Positions 1 through 7,842 of a stretch of DNA of 37,466 nt are shown here, in pieces. Each line of letters starts with the position of its first letter. Position 1 is the first letter of the stretch. Location: the NCBI GenBank assembly GCA_964460185.1, contig CAYWTM010000022.1, forward strand, positions 1 through 37,466, written 5' to 3'. The stretch comes from JAVJPJ01 sp040217295 (lineage in GTDB: Bacteria; Pseudomonadota; Alphaproteobacteria; Rhodobacterales; Rhodobacteraceae). The notes beneath the pieces are model-generated. The model was not told the origin of the DNA. It saw only the letters and a program-made list of their open reading frames with translations, and did no database searches. A program made the translations under genes and the position numbers.

Positions 1-1424
1 GCTATCACATCACCCGCAAGACCGGCGGGCTGAGCCGGATCATCGAACGCGGCGTCAAAGGTGTCGAATTCCTGCTGCGGTTCTTGTTGTTCTCGGTGGG
101 GCCGCTGGTGCTGGAACTGGCGCTGACCGGGATCATCCTGGCCGTGGTGTTCGACATCAACTACCTGCTGGTGCTGACGGTCACCATCGCGATCTACATC
201 TGGTTCACCTTCAAGGTCACCGAATGGCGCGTGCGCATCCGCAAGGAAATGAACGACCAGGACACCGATGCCAATCAAAAGGCCATCGACAGCCTGCTGA
301 ATTTCGAGACGGTGAAGTATTTCGGCGCCGAAGCGCGCGAGGCCGAACGGTATGACCGGGCGATGGAGGGCTATGAAGCGGCCGCGATCAAGACGTCGCT
401 TTCGCTGGCGTTCCTGAATTTCGGCCAGTCCCTGATCATCACCACCGGGCTTGTGATCGTCATGGTGATGGCGGCGCTCGGGGTGCGGGACGGGTCGCTG
501 ACGGTGGGCGATTTCGTGATGGTCAACGCCTACATGATCCAGATCACGATGCCGCTCAATTTCCTGGGCACGGTCTATCGTGAAATCCGGCAATCGCTGG
601 TGGATATGGGGCAGATGTTCGACCTGCTCGAACAACCCACCGAAGTGGCCGACAAACCCGGTGCAGCGGCCTTGCGCGTGGAGGGCGGCGAGGTCGTGTT
701 CGACGACGTGCGGTTCGACTACGAGCAGACCCGCGCCATCTTGCGCGGGCTCAGCTTTACGCTGGCGCCGGGGCAGACTGTGGCGCTGGTTGGCCCGTCG
801 GGATCGGGCAAATCGACCATCGGACGGCTGTTGTTCCGGTTCTACGACGTCAAGGGCGGGGCGATCCGCATCGACGGCCAGGATCTGCGGGACGTGACCC
901 AGGCCAGCCTGCACGCCTCCATCGGCGTGGTGCCGCAAGACACGGTGCTGTTCAACGACACGATCCGCTACAACATCGGCTATGGCCGCCCCGATGCGAG
1001 CTTCGAAGAGATCGAGGGCGCCGCGCGCGCGGCCAAGATCCATGAGTTCATCCTGAGCCTGCCCGACGGGTATGAGACCACGGTGGGCGAGCGGGGCCTG
1101 AAGCTGTCAGGCGGTGAAAAGCAGCGGGTGGGGATCGCCCGGACCTTGTTGAAGGATCCCCCGATCCTGTTGCTGGACGAGGCGACCTCGGCGCTGGATA
1201 CCGAGACCGAGCGCGACATCCAGAACGAATTGAGGATGATGGGCGAGGGGCGGTCGGTGATCACCATCGCGCACCGGTTGTCGACCGTGGTCGATGCCGA
1301 TCAGATCCTTGTCCTTGAAAAGGGCGAGATCGTCGAACGCGGCACCCATGAAAGCCTCTTGGCGCAAGAGGGGCGCTATGCGTCCATGTGGGCGCGCCAG
1401 ATGGCGGAAGAAGACAACGATTGA
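1..1424 (+). CDS. Atm1-type ABC transporter, fused permease/ATPase (5'-truncated)
   Basis: Partial gene: the frame is open from base 3 and the N-terminus (roughly 130 residues by family length) lies outside the window. The residues before the first in-window start (position 84, TTG) still match the family, with RKTGGLSRIIERG resembling the RQTGGL...ERG loop of Atm1/ABCB7 exporters. Several membrane segments are followed by a complete nucleotide-binding domain: Walker A GPSGSGKST, signature LSGGEKQR, Walker B ILLLDEATSALD and H-loop TIAHRLST. Members of this family export glutathione-linked sulfur or metal compounds from the inner membrane and work as homodimers, so a half-transporter with both domains fits. 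The substrate here is inferred from family only. The gene ends with TGA at 1422-1424, just before a tandem repeat. Confidence 0.88.
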   Translation, partial: YHITRKTGGLSRIIERGVKGVEFLLRFLLFSVGPLVLELALTGIILAVVFDINYLLVLTVTIAIYIWFTFKVTEWRVRIRKEMNDQDTDANQKAIDSLLNFETVKYFGAEAREAERYDRAMEGYEAAAIKTSLSLAFLNFGQSLIITTGLVIVMVMAALGVRDGSLTVGDFVMVNAYMIQITMPLNFLGTVYREIRQSLVDMGQMFDLLEQPTEVADKPGAAALRVEGGEVVFDDVRFDYEQTRAILRGLSFTLAPGQTVALVGPSGSGKSTIGRLLFRFYDVKGGAIRIDGQDLRDVTQASLHASIGVVPQDTVLFNDTIRYNIGYGRPDASFEEIEGAARAAKIHEFILSLPDGYETTVGERGLKLSGGEKQRVGIARTLLKDPPILLLDEATSALDTETERDIQNELRMMGEGRSVITIAHRLSTVVDADQILVLEKGEIVERGTHESLLAQEGRYASMWARQMAEEDND

Positions 1425-1430
1425 GGTATT

Positions 1431-1570
1431 GCGCCCGCTGACGCGGTCGCCCGGCGCGCCTTCGGCGCGGTGTCTGGTTTGCGCCCGCTGACGCGGTCGC
1501 TCGGCGCGCCTTCGGCGCCGTGTCTGGTTTGCGCCCGCTGATGCGGTCGCCCGGCGCGCCTTCGGCGCGA
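1431..1570. repeat. 50-bp tandem repeat, 2.8 copies
   Basis: Units at 1431-1480, 1481-1530 and 1531-1570 (the last is 40 bases) begin GCGCCCGCTG and differ at only a few positions. Each unit contains a GC-rich inverted repeat, CGCGCC-TTC-GGCGCG or a close variant, able to form a hairpin with a three-base loop. The array starts six bases after the stop of the ABC transporter gene. I see no credible reading frame in it. Confidence 0.9.
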
Positions 1571-1632
1571 CACCCCCGCTTCGGGCCGGGGCGTGACATG
1601 GGCGGGGGCTGCCGGGGGTGGTCGGGGCAGGA

Positions 1633-1667
1633 GCCTCCGGCGGCCATATTTTCAGGATAAAGATATG
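1633..1667 (+). repeat. Dispersed intergenic repeat, copy 1
   Basis: The segment begins GCCTCC, continues through CGGCCATATTTTCAGG and ends GATAAAGATATG. A second copy, reversed, occurs at 21050-21082. The order of a GC-rich GCCTCC stretch, a CCATATTT core and a GATAAAGATG end resembles a short intergenic repeat I recognise from Rhodobacteraceae chromosomes. That wider identification is from memory; the match of the two copies is visible directly. Confidence 0.65.
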
Positions 1668-1783
1668 GGCTGCCACGCGTTTCGGGCGCTTTTGATCCGG
1701 GAGGCCCCCAACGCTGGTGGATTGACGGCTCTGCGCCCGCGTGTCATCCAAAGGCTCCGTGGCCAAGGGACGAAGACAGGCTC

Positions 1784-3160
1784 ATGAAGGTCATCATTTG
1801 CGGCGCAGGTCAGGTTGGCTGGCAGATCGCGCGCCACCTTTCCTCGGAAAACAACGATGTGACGGTTGTGGACAACAATCCGGAACTGGTGCGTCGGGCG
1901 ACCGATACGCTGGATGTGCAGGGCCTGACGGGTTTTGCCTCCTATCCCGATGTGCTTGACCGTGCCGGCGCCCGCGATGCCGACATGATCATCGCCGCGA
2001 CGTTCTCCGACGAGGTGAACATGGTCACCTGCCAGGTGGCCCATTCGGTGTTTTCTGTGCCGCGCAAGATCGCGCGGCTGCGCGCGCAAAGCTATCTCAA
2101 CGCGATTTATTCCGATCTGTACCGGCGCGACCACTTGCCGATCGATGTCGTCATCTCGCCCGAGGAAGAGGTTGCGCAAGCCGCCCTTGCGCGGATCGCC
2201 TCGCCCGCCACCTTCGATACCGAGACGTTCTTGTCGGGGGATGCGCAGATGCTCGGCATTCATCTGGCGGCGGATTGCCCGGTGCTGGAGACGCCGCTGC
2301 GCCAGTTGTCGGAGCTGTTTTCCACCCTGCGCGCCATCGTGGTCGGTGTGCGCCGCGAGGGCACGCTTTTCGCACCCGAACCCGGCGACCAGCTGTTTGT
2401 CGGCGATCAGATCTACGTGTTCACCCATTCCGAAGACGTGGCGCGCACGATGGAGATCTTCGGCAAGACCGCGAAAAAGCCGGAACGCGTGCTGATCGTG
2501 GGGGGCGGCAATGTGGGGCTGACGGTAGCCAAGGCGCTGGAGAACGGGCCGGACCGGATCCGCACGCGGATGATCGAGAAGACCCGTGCGCGCGCCGAGA
2601 TCGCCGCCGATGCGCTGGAACGCACGATCGTTCTGCACGGGGACGGGCTGGATATGGAGCTGCTGCGCGAGGCGGGCGTCGAACGGGTCGATGCCGTGCT
2701 GTGCGTGACCGACGATGACAAGACCAACCTTCTGGCCTCGGTCCGGGCCAAGACCGCGGGGGCGAAGCTGGCGATTGCGCTGGTCAACGATCCGACGCTT
2801 GTGCCCCTGATGGGGCCGCTTGGCATCGATGCCTATGTGAACCCGCGATCCACCACGGTCAGCTCGATCCTGCGCCACATCCGGCACGGTCGGGTGCGCG
2901 GGGTCTATTCCATCGGCGACGCCGAGGCCGAGGTGATCGAGGCGCAGGTTCTGTCGACCTCGTCCATCGCGGGCAAGCGCATCCGCGAGATCGATTTTCC
3001 CGAAGGCGCGATCGTGTGCGCGGTTCAGAAGGGGGGCAAGGTCATCCGCCCGACCGGAGAGTTGCGGATCGAGGAAGGCGATTCCATCGTGATCTTCGTG
3101 CTGGCCGCCGACGTGCCTGCGGTGGAAACGCTCCTTCAGGTCTCGATCGACTTCTTCTGA
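1784..3160 (+). CDS. trkA: Trk potassium uptake protein TrkA
   Basis: Cytoplasmic, peripheral regulator of the Trk potassium channel; it binds NAD(H) and gates TrkH. The 458 residues form the duplicated arrangement usual for TrkA: a first Rossmann (RCK-N) domain opening with GAGQVG (residues 7-12), a first TrkA_C domain (about 140-225), a second Rossmann domain with GGGNVG (about 240-245) and a second TrkA_C domain to the end. trkH follows after three bases, so the two are very probably co-transcribed and translationally coupled. The ATG start puts the Rossmann strand at residue 2, which fits the family. In many alphaproteobacteria trkA lies downstream of ntrYX; here it is preceded by an ABC exporter and repeats. 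Confidence 0.95.
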   Translation: MKVIICGAGQVGWQIARHLSSENNDVTVVDNNPELVRRATDTLDVQGLTGFASYPDVLDRAGARDADMIIAATFSDEVNMVTCQVAHSVFSVPRKIARLRAQSYLNAIYSDLYRRDHLPIDVVISPEEEVAQAALARIASPATFDTETFLSGDAQMLGIHLAADCPVLETPLRQLSELFSTLRAIVVGVRREGTLFAPEPGDQLFVGDQIYVFTHSEDVARTMEIFGKTAKKPERVLIVGGGNVGLTVAKALENGPDRIRTRMIEKTRARAEIAADALERTIVLHGDGLDMELLREAGVERVDAVLCVTDDDKTNLLASVRAKTAGAKLAIALVNDPTLVPLMGPLGIDAYVNPRSTTVSSILRHIRHGRVRGVYSIGDAEAEVIEAQVLSTSSIAGKRIREIDFPEGAIVCAVQKGGKVIRPTGELRIEEGDSIVIFVLAADVPAVETLLQVSIDFF

Positions 3161-3163
3161 GCG

Positions 3164-4681
3164 ATGGCACGGTTTTTCAGGTCCCTGCCGTTTTTCGTGG
3201 TGCTGATGTTCACAGCGGCGGGCGCGATGCAGATCCCGGCCCTTTACGGCACCGTCACCCGCGATTTCGACCAGGCGCGGGTGTTTTTCTATTCCGGCCT
3301 TCTGCTCGGGATCGCGGCGATGCTGATCGGGATTGCAATGCAATCGCGGGGGCGGACCGAAACCGAACAGGGCTATCTTCTGTCGCTTCTGCTGTCATAT
3401 GGCTGGATGCCGGTGATCCTTGCTGTCCCGATGTACGAGGCGGTGGGAAACACGCGGTTCATCAACGCCTATTTCGACATGGCGTCGGCCTATACGACCA
3501 CGGGTGCCGACGTGTTCGAACCCGCCCGGTTGAGCGATACGGTGCATCTTTGGCGCGGGGTGGTGGGATGGTTGGGCGGTTTGCTGATCTGGATCAGCGC
3601 GGTCGCCATTCTGGCGCCCCTGAACCTGGGCGGCTACGAGGTGACCTCCGAGGCCAAGCTGCCCGGCGGCATGATCTCGAACGCGATCCAGATGAAGGCC
3701 GCAAGCCCGGCGGAACGACTGCGCAAGCATGCCGCGCGGCTGGCGCCCATCTATGTCGGCCTGACGGCTGTGCTGAGCCTGGCGCTGGCGCTGGCCGGCG
3801 CGCCGCCCCATAGCGCGACGATTCATGCCATGTCGACGCTTTCGACCTCGGGGATCAGTCCGGATGGTGGCCTGAAGAACAGCCCCTCGGGCGTTTTCGG
3901 CGAGATCCTGATCTGCCTCTTCTTTGTCTTCGCCCTGTCCCGGCGCAGTTTCACATCGGGGTTCGGGGTCGATGTTCTGGGCAAGTTGGGCCGTGACCGG
4001 GAGGTGCGGCTTGCCGCGTTCGCGGTCGTCGTTTTGCCAACGCTTCTGTTCGTCCGACACTGGATCGGCGCATACGAGATCAATGACGTGGCCAATGCCG
4101 GTGCGGCCCTGACAGCACTTTGGGGCAGCATCTTCACGGTCTTGTCCTTCCTGACCACGACCGGGTTCATATCGGAAAGTTGGGCCGAGGCGCAGCAATG
4201 GTCGGGTTTGCCGACGCCCGGCCTGTTGCTGATCGGGCTTGTGACGATGGGCGGCGGGGTCGCGACCACGGCGGGGGGGCTGAAGCTTTTGCGGGTCTAC
4301 TCGCTCTACAAGCACGGCTCGCGCGAGATCGGAAAACTGATCCATCCCCATTCGGTGGGCGGGGCGGGCCGCCTAGGCCGCCGCATCCGGCGCGAAGGGG
4401 CCTATATCGCCTGGGTCTTCTTCATGCTGTTCATGGTGTCGACGGCGGCCATCATGCTCGGGCTGGCGGCAACCGGCATCAATTTCGAGAATGCCATGGT
4501 GCTGGCTGTCGCGGCGCTTTCGACAACCGGGCAACTTCCGGCCATCGCGGTGGACACGCCGATTTCCTATTTCTCCTTGAGTGATGCGGCAAAGATGTTG
4601 CTGACCGCGGGCATGATTCTGGGCCGCATGGAGACCCTTGTTTTCATAGCTATCTTCAATCCCGCCTTTTGGCGGCGTTAG
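3164..4681 (+). CDS. trkH: TrkH-family potassium uptake membrane protein
   Basis: Inner-membrane channel subunit of the Trk system, partner of the TrkA encoded immediately upstream. The 505-residue protein is strongly hydrophobic, with about ten membrane segments. Four selectivity-filter-like turns are visible in order: TTTGAD (residues 111-116), STSGIS, TTTGF and STTGQ. Each has the conserved glycine expected for the four pseudo-repeats of TrkH/KtrB proteins. Length is normal for the family. A small CCGCC/GGCGG inverted repeat overlaps the last codons (4662-4675). It could be TrkG, as these cannot be told apart by sequence here, but the potassium transport call is secure. Confidence 0.93.
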   Translation: MARFFRSLPFFVVLMFTAAGAMQIPALYGTVTRDFDQARVFFYSGLLLGIAAMLIGIAMQSRGRTETEQGYLLSLLLSYGWMPVILAVPMYEAVGNTRFINAYFDMASAYTTTGADVFEPARLSDTVHLWRGVVGWLGGLLIWISAVAILAPLNLGGYEVTSEAKLPGGMISNAIQMKAASPAERLRKHAARLAPIYVGLTAVLSLALALAGAPPHSATIHAMSTLSTSGISPDGGLKNSPSGVFGEILICLFFVFALSRRSFTSGFGVDVLGKLGRDREVRLAAFAVVVLPTLLFVRHWIGAYEINDVANAGAALTALWGSIFTVLSFLTTTGFISESWAEAQQWSGLPTPGLLLIGLVTMGGGVATTAGGLKLLRVYSLYKHGSREIGKLIHPHSVGGAGRLGRRIRREGAYIAWVFFMLFMVSTAAIMLGLAATGINFENAMVLAVAALSTTGQLPAIAVDTPISYFSLSDAAKMLLTAGMILGRMETLVFIAIFNPAFWRR

Positions 4682-4815
4682 ACGATTATTCGCTTTGTCC
4701 GAGCAAGGGCTTGATCTTTGGGTGGAAAACCCTGCACACAATACGCATATTATTTTATGACACCTTGAACCTGCCCGATGGCACCAGCCCAAGAACAAAA
4801 AAGGCGCACACAGCA
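4682..4815 (+). promoter_or_regulatory. AT-rich leader and likely promoter region of hfq
   Basis: The 134 bases between trkH and hfq include an AT-rich run near 4738-4760 (CATATTATTTTATG) that contrasts with the GC-rich genes around it and contains TATTAT as a possible -10. No clearly spaced -35 is visible. A separate hfq promoter is likely because trkH and hfq are not closely coupled. AAAAGG about 12 bases before the hfq ATG is the probable ribosome-binding site. Confidence 0.4.
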
Positions 4816-5049
4816 ATGGCCGAAACCAAACAGAATCTTCAGGACGCTTTCCTTAATCATGTTCGCAAGACCAAGGTTCCCGTCACGATCTTTCTGATCA
4901 ACGGCGTCAAGTTGCAGGGCGTGATCACCTGGTTTGACAATTTCTGCGTGTTGCTGCGCCGCGACGGGCAAAGCCAGTTGGTCTACAAGCACGCGATTTC
5001 CACGGTGATGCCGGCACAGCCCATCAACCTGTATGACGGGGAAGAGTGA
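4816..5049 (+). CDS. hfq: RNA chaperone Hfq
   Basis: Hexameric Sm-like protein that pairs small RNAs with mRNAs; it acts in the cytoplasm. The 77-residue product is typical of the short alphaproteobacterial form, lacking the long C-terminal tail of the enterobacterial protein. The Sm1 region is seen in VPVTIFLINGVKLQGVITWF and the Sm2 motif in YKHAISTVMP, which includes the diagnostic YKH. The frame is open further upstream, but those extra 49 residues do not resemble Hfq and lie in the AT-rich leader, so the ATG beginning MAETKQNLQ is chosen. Its stop overlaps the hflX start (GTGA at 5046-5049), as expected for the conserved hfq-hflX pair. Confidence 0.97.
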   Translation: MAETKQNLQDAFLNHVRKTKVPVTIFLINGVKLQGVITWFDNFCVLLRRDGQSQLVYKHAISTVMPAQPINLYDGEE

Positions 5050-6350
5050 CCACGTCCTCTTTGACCGGAAACATGGATGAAACGGACGCGCATGGGCCCA
5101 TGCGCGCCCTTGTGTTGCACCCTGATATCAAGTCCGACCAACAGCGCCGCCGCGCCGCCCCCGCGCTGGAAGAGGCCGTGGCGCTGGCCGCGGCGCTTCC
5201 GGACCTGGACGTCGTGGGGGCCGATATCGTGCGCCTGCCACGCGCGCATCCCGGTTTGCTGTTCGGGTCCGGCAAGATCGCCGAGCTCAAGGCGCGGATC
5301 CAGGCCGATGACGTGGGGCTTGTCCTGATCGACGGGCCCGTGACCCCGGTGCAGCAGCGCAACCTCGAAAAGGAATGGGGCTGCAAACTGCTGGACCGAA
5401 CCGGCCTGATTCTCGAGATCTTCGCAGATCGCGCCGCCACGCGGGAAGGTGTGTTGCAGGTCGAACTGGCCGCGCTGAGCTATCAGCGGACCCGCCTTGT
5501 GCGCGCCTGGACCCACCTGGAACGCCAGCGGGGTGGCCTCGGGTTCGTGGGCGGTCCGGGGGAAACCCAGATCGAGGCGGACCGCCGCGCCATTGACGAG
5601 GCCGTCACGCGCATCCGCCGGCAACTGGGCAAGGTGGTAAAGACCCGCGCCTTGCACCGGGAAGCCCGCAAGAAGGTGCCGTATCCGATCGTGGCGCTCG
5701 TGGGCTACACCAACGCGGGCAAATCCACGTTGTTCAACCGGCTGACCGGGGCCGAGGTGATGGCCAAGGACATGCTGTTCGCCACGCTCGACCCGACGAT
5801 GCGGGCCGTTGAACTGCCCGACGGGACCGACGTGATCCTGTCCGATACGGTGGGGTTCATCTCGGATCTGCCGACGCAGCTGGTCGCGGCGTTTCGCGCC
5901 ACGCTGGAAGAGGTGCTGGATGCCGACCTGATCTTGCATGTGCGCGACATCGCCCATCCCGATACCGAGGACCAGGCCGCCGATGTGGCCGCGATCCTGG
6001 CCGACCTCGGGGTCAGCGACAGCGCCCCGATGCTCGAGGTCTGGAACAAGATGGATCTTCTGTCCGGTGACGCTGGCGCGGCACTTGCCACCATCGCGGC
6101 CCGGCGCGACGATGTGTTCGCGGTGTCGGCGGTGACGGGGCAGGGCATGGGCCCGCTGTTGGCGGCCGTGGCCGAAACCCTGTCGCCGCCCCGCCATCTC
6201 TCGGAGGTGTCGCTGCCCCATTCCGAGGGGCGCAAACGGGCCTGGCTCTATGATCAGGGGATCGTCGAGGCCGAGGATGTCCGCGAGGATACGGCCGTTC
6301 TGACCGTCCACTGGACCGACCGTCAGGCGCAGGCCTTCAAGCGGCTTTAG
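5046..6350 (+). CDS. hflX: GTPase HflX
   Basis: Ribosome-associated GTPase that splits stalled 70S ribosomes, especially under heat or other stress. The 434-residue product has the N-terminal HflX domain (about 20-125) with HPGLLFGSGK, the glycine-rich linker GGLGFVGGPGETQIE (about 163-177), and a G domain with G1 GYTNAGKST (220-228), G3 DTVG (267-270) and G4 NKMD. The GTG start at 5046 overlaps the hfq stop by four bases, giving translational coupling. An internal ATG nine codons later (5073) is a possible alternative start. The hfq-hflX order is conserved across proteobacteria, which supports both calls. Confidence 0.95.
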   Translation: MTTSSLTGNMDETDAHGPMRALVLHPDIKSDQQRRRAAPALEEAVALAAALPDLDVVGADIVRLPRAHPGLLFGSGKIAELKARIQADDVGLVLIDGPVTPVQQRNLEKEWGCKLLDRTGLILEIFADRAATREGVLQVELAALSYQRTRLVRAWTHLERQRGGLGFVGGPGETQIEADRRAIDEAVTRIRRQLGKVVKTRALHREARKKVPYPIVALVGYTNAGKSTLFNRLTGAEVMAKDMLFATLDPTMRAVELPDGTDVILSDTVGFISDLPTQLVAAFRATLEEVLDADLILHVRDIAHPDTEDQAADVAAILADLGVSDSAPMLEVWNKMDLLSGDAGAALATIAARRDDVFAVSAVTGQGMGPLLAAVAETLSPPRHLSEVSLPHSEGRKRAWLYDQGIVEAEDVREDTAVLTVHWTDRQAQAFKRL

Positions 6351-6437
6351 GTCAGGGCATGCGCCCGCCTGCCGGCACGTGCGCCATTGCGTCCCCGGAA
6401 GACCGGAATCGCATGCGGGCATGATCCGAAACACAGG

Positions 6438-6474
6438 AAAAGAAAAACCCCCGGTCAGCGCGGGCTGCCGGGGG
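6438..6474 (-). terminator. Rho-independent terminator of the FadL-like gene
   Basis: Arms CCCCCGG (6448-6454) and CCGGGGG (6468-6474) are extended by CAGC/GCTG inside a one-base bulge, giving about 11 base pairs around a four-base GCGG loop. On the minus strand the stem is followed at once by TTTTTCTTTT, the expected U-tract. It lies 25 bases beyond the stop of the minus-strand gene. On the plus strand it could also stop read-through from hflX, although the U-tract on that side is poor. Confidence 0.88.
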
Positions 6475-6498
6475 CTTGGTTGTGCGTCTGGAACGTCC

Positions 6499-7659
6499 TC
6501 AGAACCGGTAACCGATCCGCAGCGACGCGCTGACGGCGGTGTTGTCGCCAAAGGTTGCAACCGGCTGCAGCGGCCCGAAGGCGGTCTGTGCATCGCCGAG
6601 CCAGCTGTATTGAAGCCCCCCGGACACGACCAGCGGACCGTTCGTGTAGCGGGCCCCGACCGACACCGCCGTGCGCCCGTCCGTCGGGCCGAGGTTGCCC
6701 ACGAAGCCGCCATTCCCGTCTTCGTACAGGACCGATCCCAGAACCGACCAGGTGTCGTTCAGACGACGCGCAGCACCCAGCGTGTAGGTGATGCTGTCGC
6801 CGTTGTAGAACGCGAGGTTGCCGCCAAGAACCGGCGGTGGGCCAAGCGAGGCTGGATAAAGGTTCGGCGTGATGGTGAATTCGCTCCAGTCGACCCAACG
6901 GATCGACCCGAAGACCAGCGTGCCTTCTGCGACGCCGGTTTGCGCCTCAAGCAGCAAGGAGTCCGGCAGCGTTACCCCGAAGGGGGAGTCCACCGCCCCA
7001 GCCGCCAGTGTCGCCGCATCGACACCAACTCCGGCCAAAGCCTCCCGGCCGGTGAAATCCAGGTCGACCTCGCTGAAATAGGTCAGCGCGACGCGCAACG
7101 CGATTTCGGGAATTTCGTAGGCCGCGCCAAGCATGTAGCCATAGCCGGTGTCGCTTTCGGCGTCATCCAGGAGGTATGAAAAACCGTTGCCGCCCACATT
7201 CGTCGCCACATAGGCGTTGCCCTGCATGCGCACGGCGCGCAGGCCGCCGTAGACGGACACGTTATCCGTCAGCCCGTAGCGGACCGCGGCCGTGATCTGC
7301 TGCGACCGAAGCTGCGCCTCGGACGCCTCGAACGGGTAGCTCGTCCCGGTGGGATAGGTGACATCGGCGCCATAGGGCGAGTCGACCACCAGGGAAAACG
7401 TCAGCTGATCACTCAGCTCATTGGCATAGCTCAGCGTCGCAAAGCCAAAGGATGGCGCAATGTCGCCCGTTGCCGCGCCGCCGGCGAAGGCCACGGCCTG
7501 TCCGCTGACGTCGGGCGAGCTGAAGCTGTAGCCCAATTCGACGTAGTTTCCGGTTTCGAACAAGATACCGGTGGTGAACGCGTTGCGTTCTATTCCACCG
7601 GCCTGTGCAAGTGTTGTGGTCGCCAGCAGCGCCGCCGCTGCAGTTGCAAGACGTGTCAT
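6499..7659 (-). CDS. FadL/OmpP1/TodX-family outer-membrane transporter
   Basis: Predicted 14-strand outer-membrane beta-barrel that lets hydrophobic molecules such as long-chain fatty acids cross the outer membrane. The chosen ATG gives a 386-residue precursor with a typical signal peptide (MTRLATAAAALLATTTLAQA, cleavage after AQA). It has a strong GGAGGG ribosome-binding site five to six bases upstream. A longer open frame extends to 7824, but that extension has no signal-peptide character. The mature start GGIERNAFTTGILFETGNY resembles FadL-family N-termini in Rhodobacteraceae, and the last residues, LRIGYRF, carry the C-terminal aromatic BAM signal. The substrate cannot be read from sequence. 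It has its own terminator and a candidate promoter. Confidence 0.82.
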   Translation of the reverse strand: MTRLATAAAALLATTTLAQAGGIERNAFTTGILFETGNYVELGYSFSSPDVSGQAVAFAGGAATGDIAPSFGFATLSYANELSDQLTFSLVVDSPYGADVTYPTGTSYPFEASEAQLRSQQITAAVRYGLTDNVSVYGGLRAVRMQGNAYVATNVGGNGFSYLLDDAESDTGYGYMLGAAYEIPEIALRVALTYFSEVDLDFTGREALAGVGVDAATLAAGAVDSPFGVTLPDSLLLEAQTGVAEGTLVFGSIRWVDWSEFTITPNLYPASLGPPPVLGGNLAFYNGDSITYTLGAARRLNDTWSVLGSVLYEDGNGGFVGNLGPTDGRTAVSVGARYTNGPLVVSGGLQYSWLGDAQTAFGPLQPVATFGDNTAVSASLRIGYRF

Positions 7660-7699
7660 TTTCCCTCCCAAGACATCCCTCATGCCCAATTGGAGAACA

Positions 7700-7728
7700 G
7701 TAATCCTGCCCTCGCGAGCTTTGGTCAA
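7700..7728 (-). promoter_or_regulatory. Candidate sigma-70 promoter of the FadL-like gene
   Basis: Read on the minus strand, TTGACC (7723-7728) and GATTAC (7700-7705) are separated by exactly 17 bases and sit about 40 bases upstream of the start codon at 7659. The -35 matches consensus in five of six positions; the -10 is weak. Confidence 0.4.
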
Positions 7729-7825
7729 TTCTGCCGCAGCGTCATCATTTTTATTGTGCCCGTTCAACGGGGCCGTTGTGTCGGTTTTGCAACAAACCGG
7801 GCGGTTCTCGCACCCATGCCTCAAC

Positions 7826-7842
7826 GGGCCGTTAACAGGCCC
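7826..7842 (-). terminator. Weak hairpin after the DMT permease gene
   Basis: GGGCC and GGCCC arms with a seven-base loop lie directly after the minus-strand stop codon. There is no U-tract, so termination would be partial at best, and some read-through into the FadL-like gene is possible. Confidence 0.3.

Larger units (their letters stand above)
1425..1783. other. Intergenic spacer between the ABC exporter and trkA
   Basis: This 359-base gap holds the 50-bp tandem repeat, then a GC hairpin at 1574-1591 (CCCCG/CGGGG arms) that may end the exporter transcript, then a dispersed repeat at 1633-1667, and about 115 bases of probable trkA leader. Short open frames here are repeat-encoded, lack ribosome-binding sites and are not called as genes. 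No convincing sigma-70 promoter is visible. Confidence 0.7.

Noticed and set aside
1431..1570. Possible CRISPR array
   Set aside because: The 50-base units are contiguous near-identical repeats without unique spacers, and no cas gene is present.
1293..1787. Small ORFs on both strands in the spacer before trkA
   Set aside because: They arise from the repeat and GC-rich hairpins, lack ribosome-binding sites, and encode low-complexity Arg/Ala/Gly peptides.
1652..3343. 563-residue antisense frame across trkA (and similar long ones at 18705-20492 and 31972-33876)
   Set aside because: These lie opposite trkA, putA and edd, which are intact and motif-complete. The antisense products have no family features.
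4669..4815. 49-residue N-terminal extension of Hfq
   Set aside because: The extension lies in the AT-rich leader, overlaps the trkH end and does not resemble Hfq, whereas the internal ATG gives a standard 77-residue protein.
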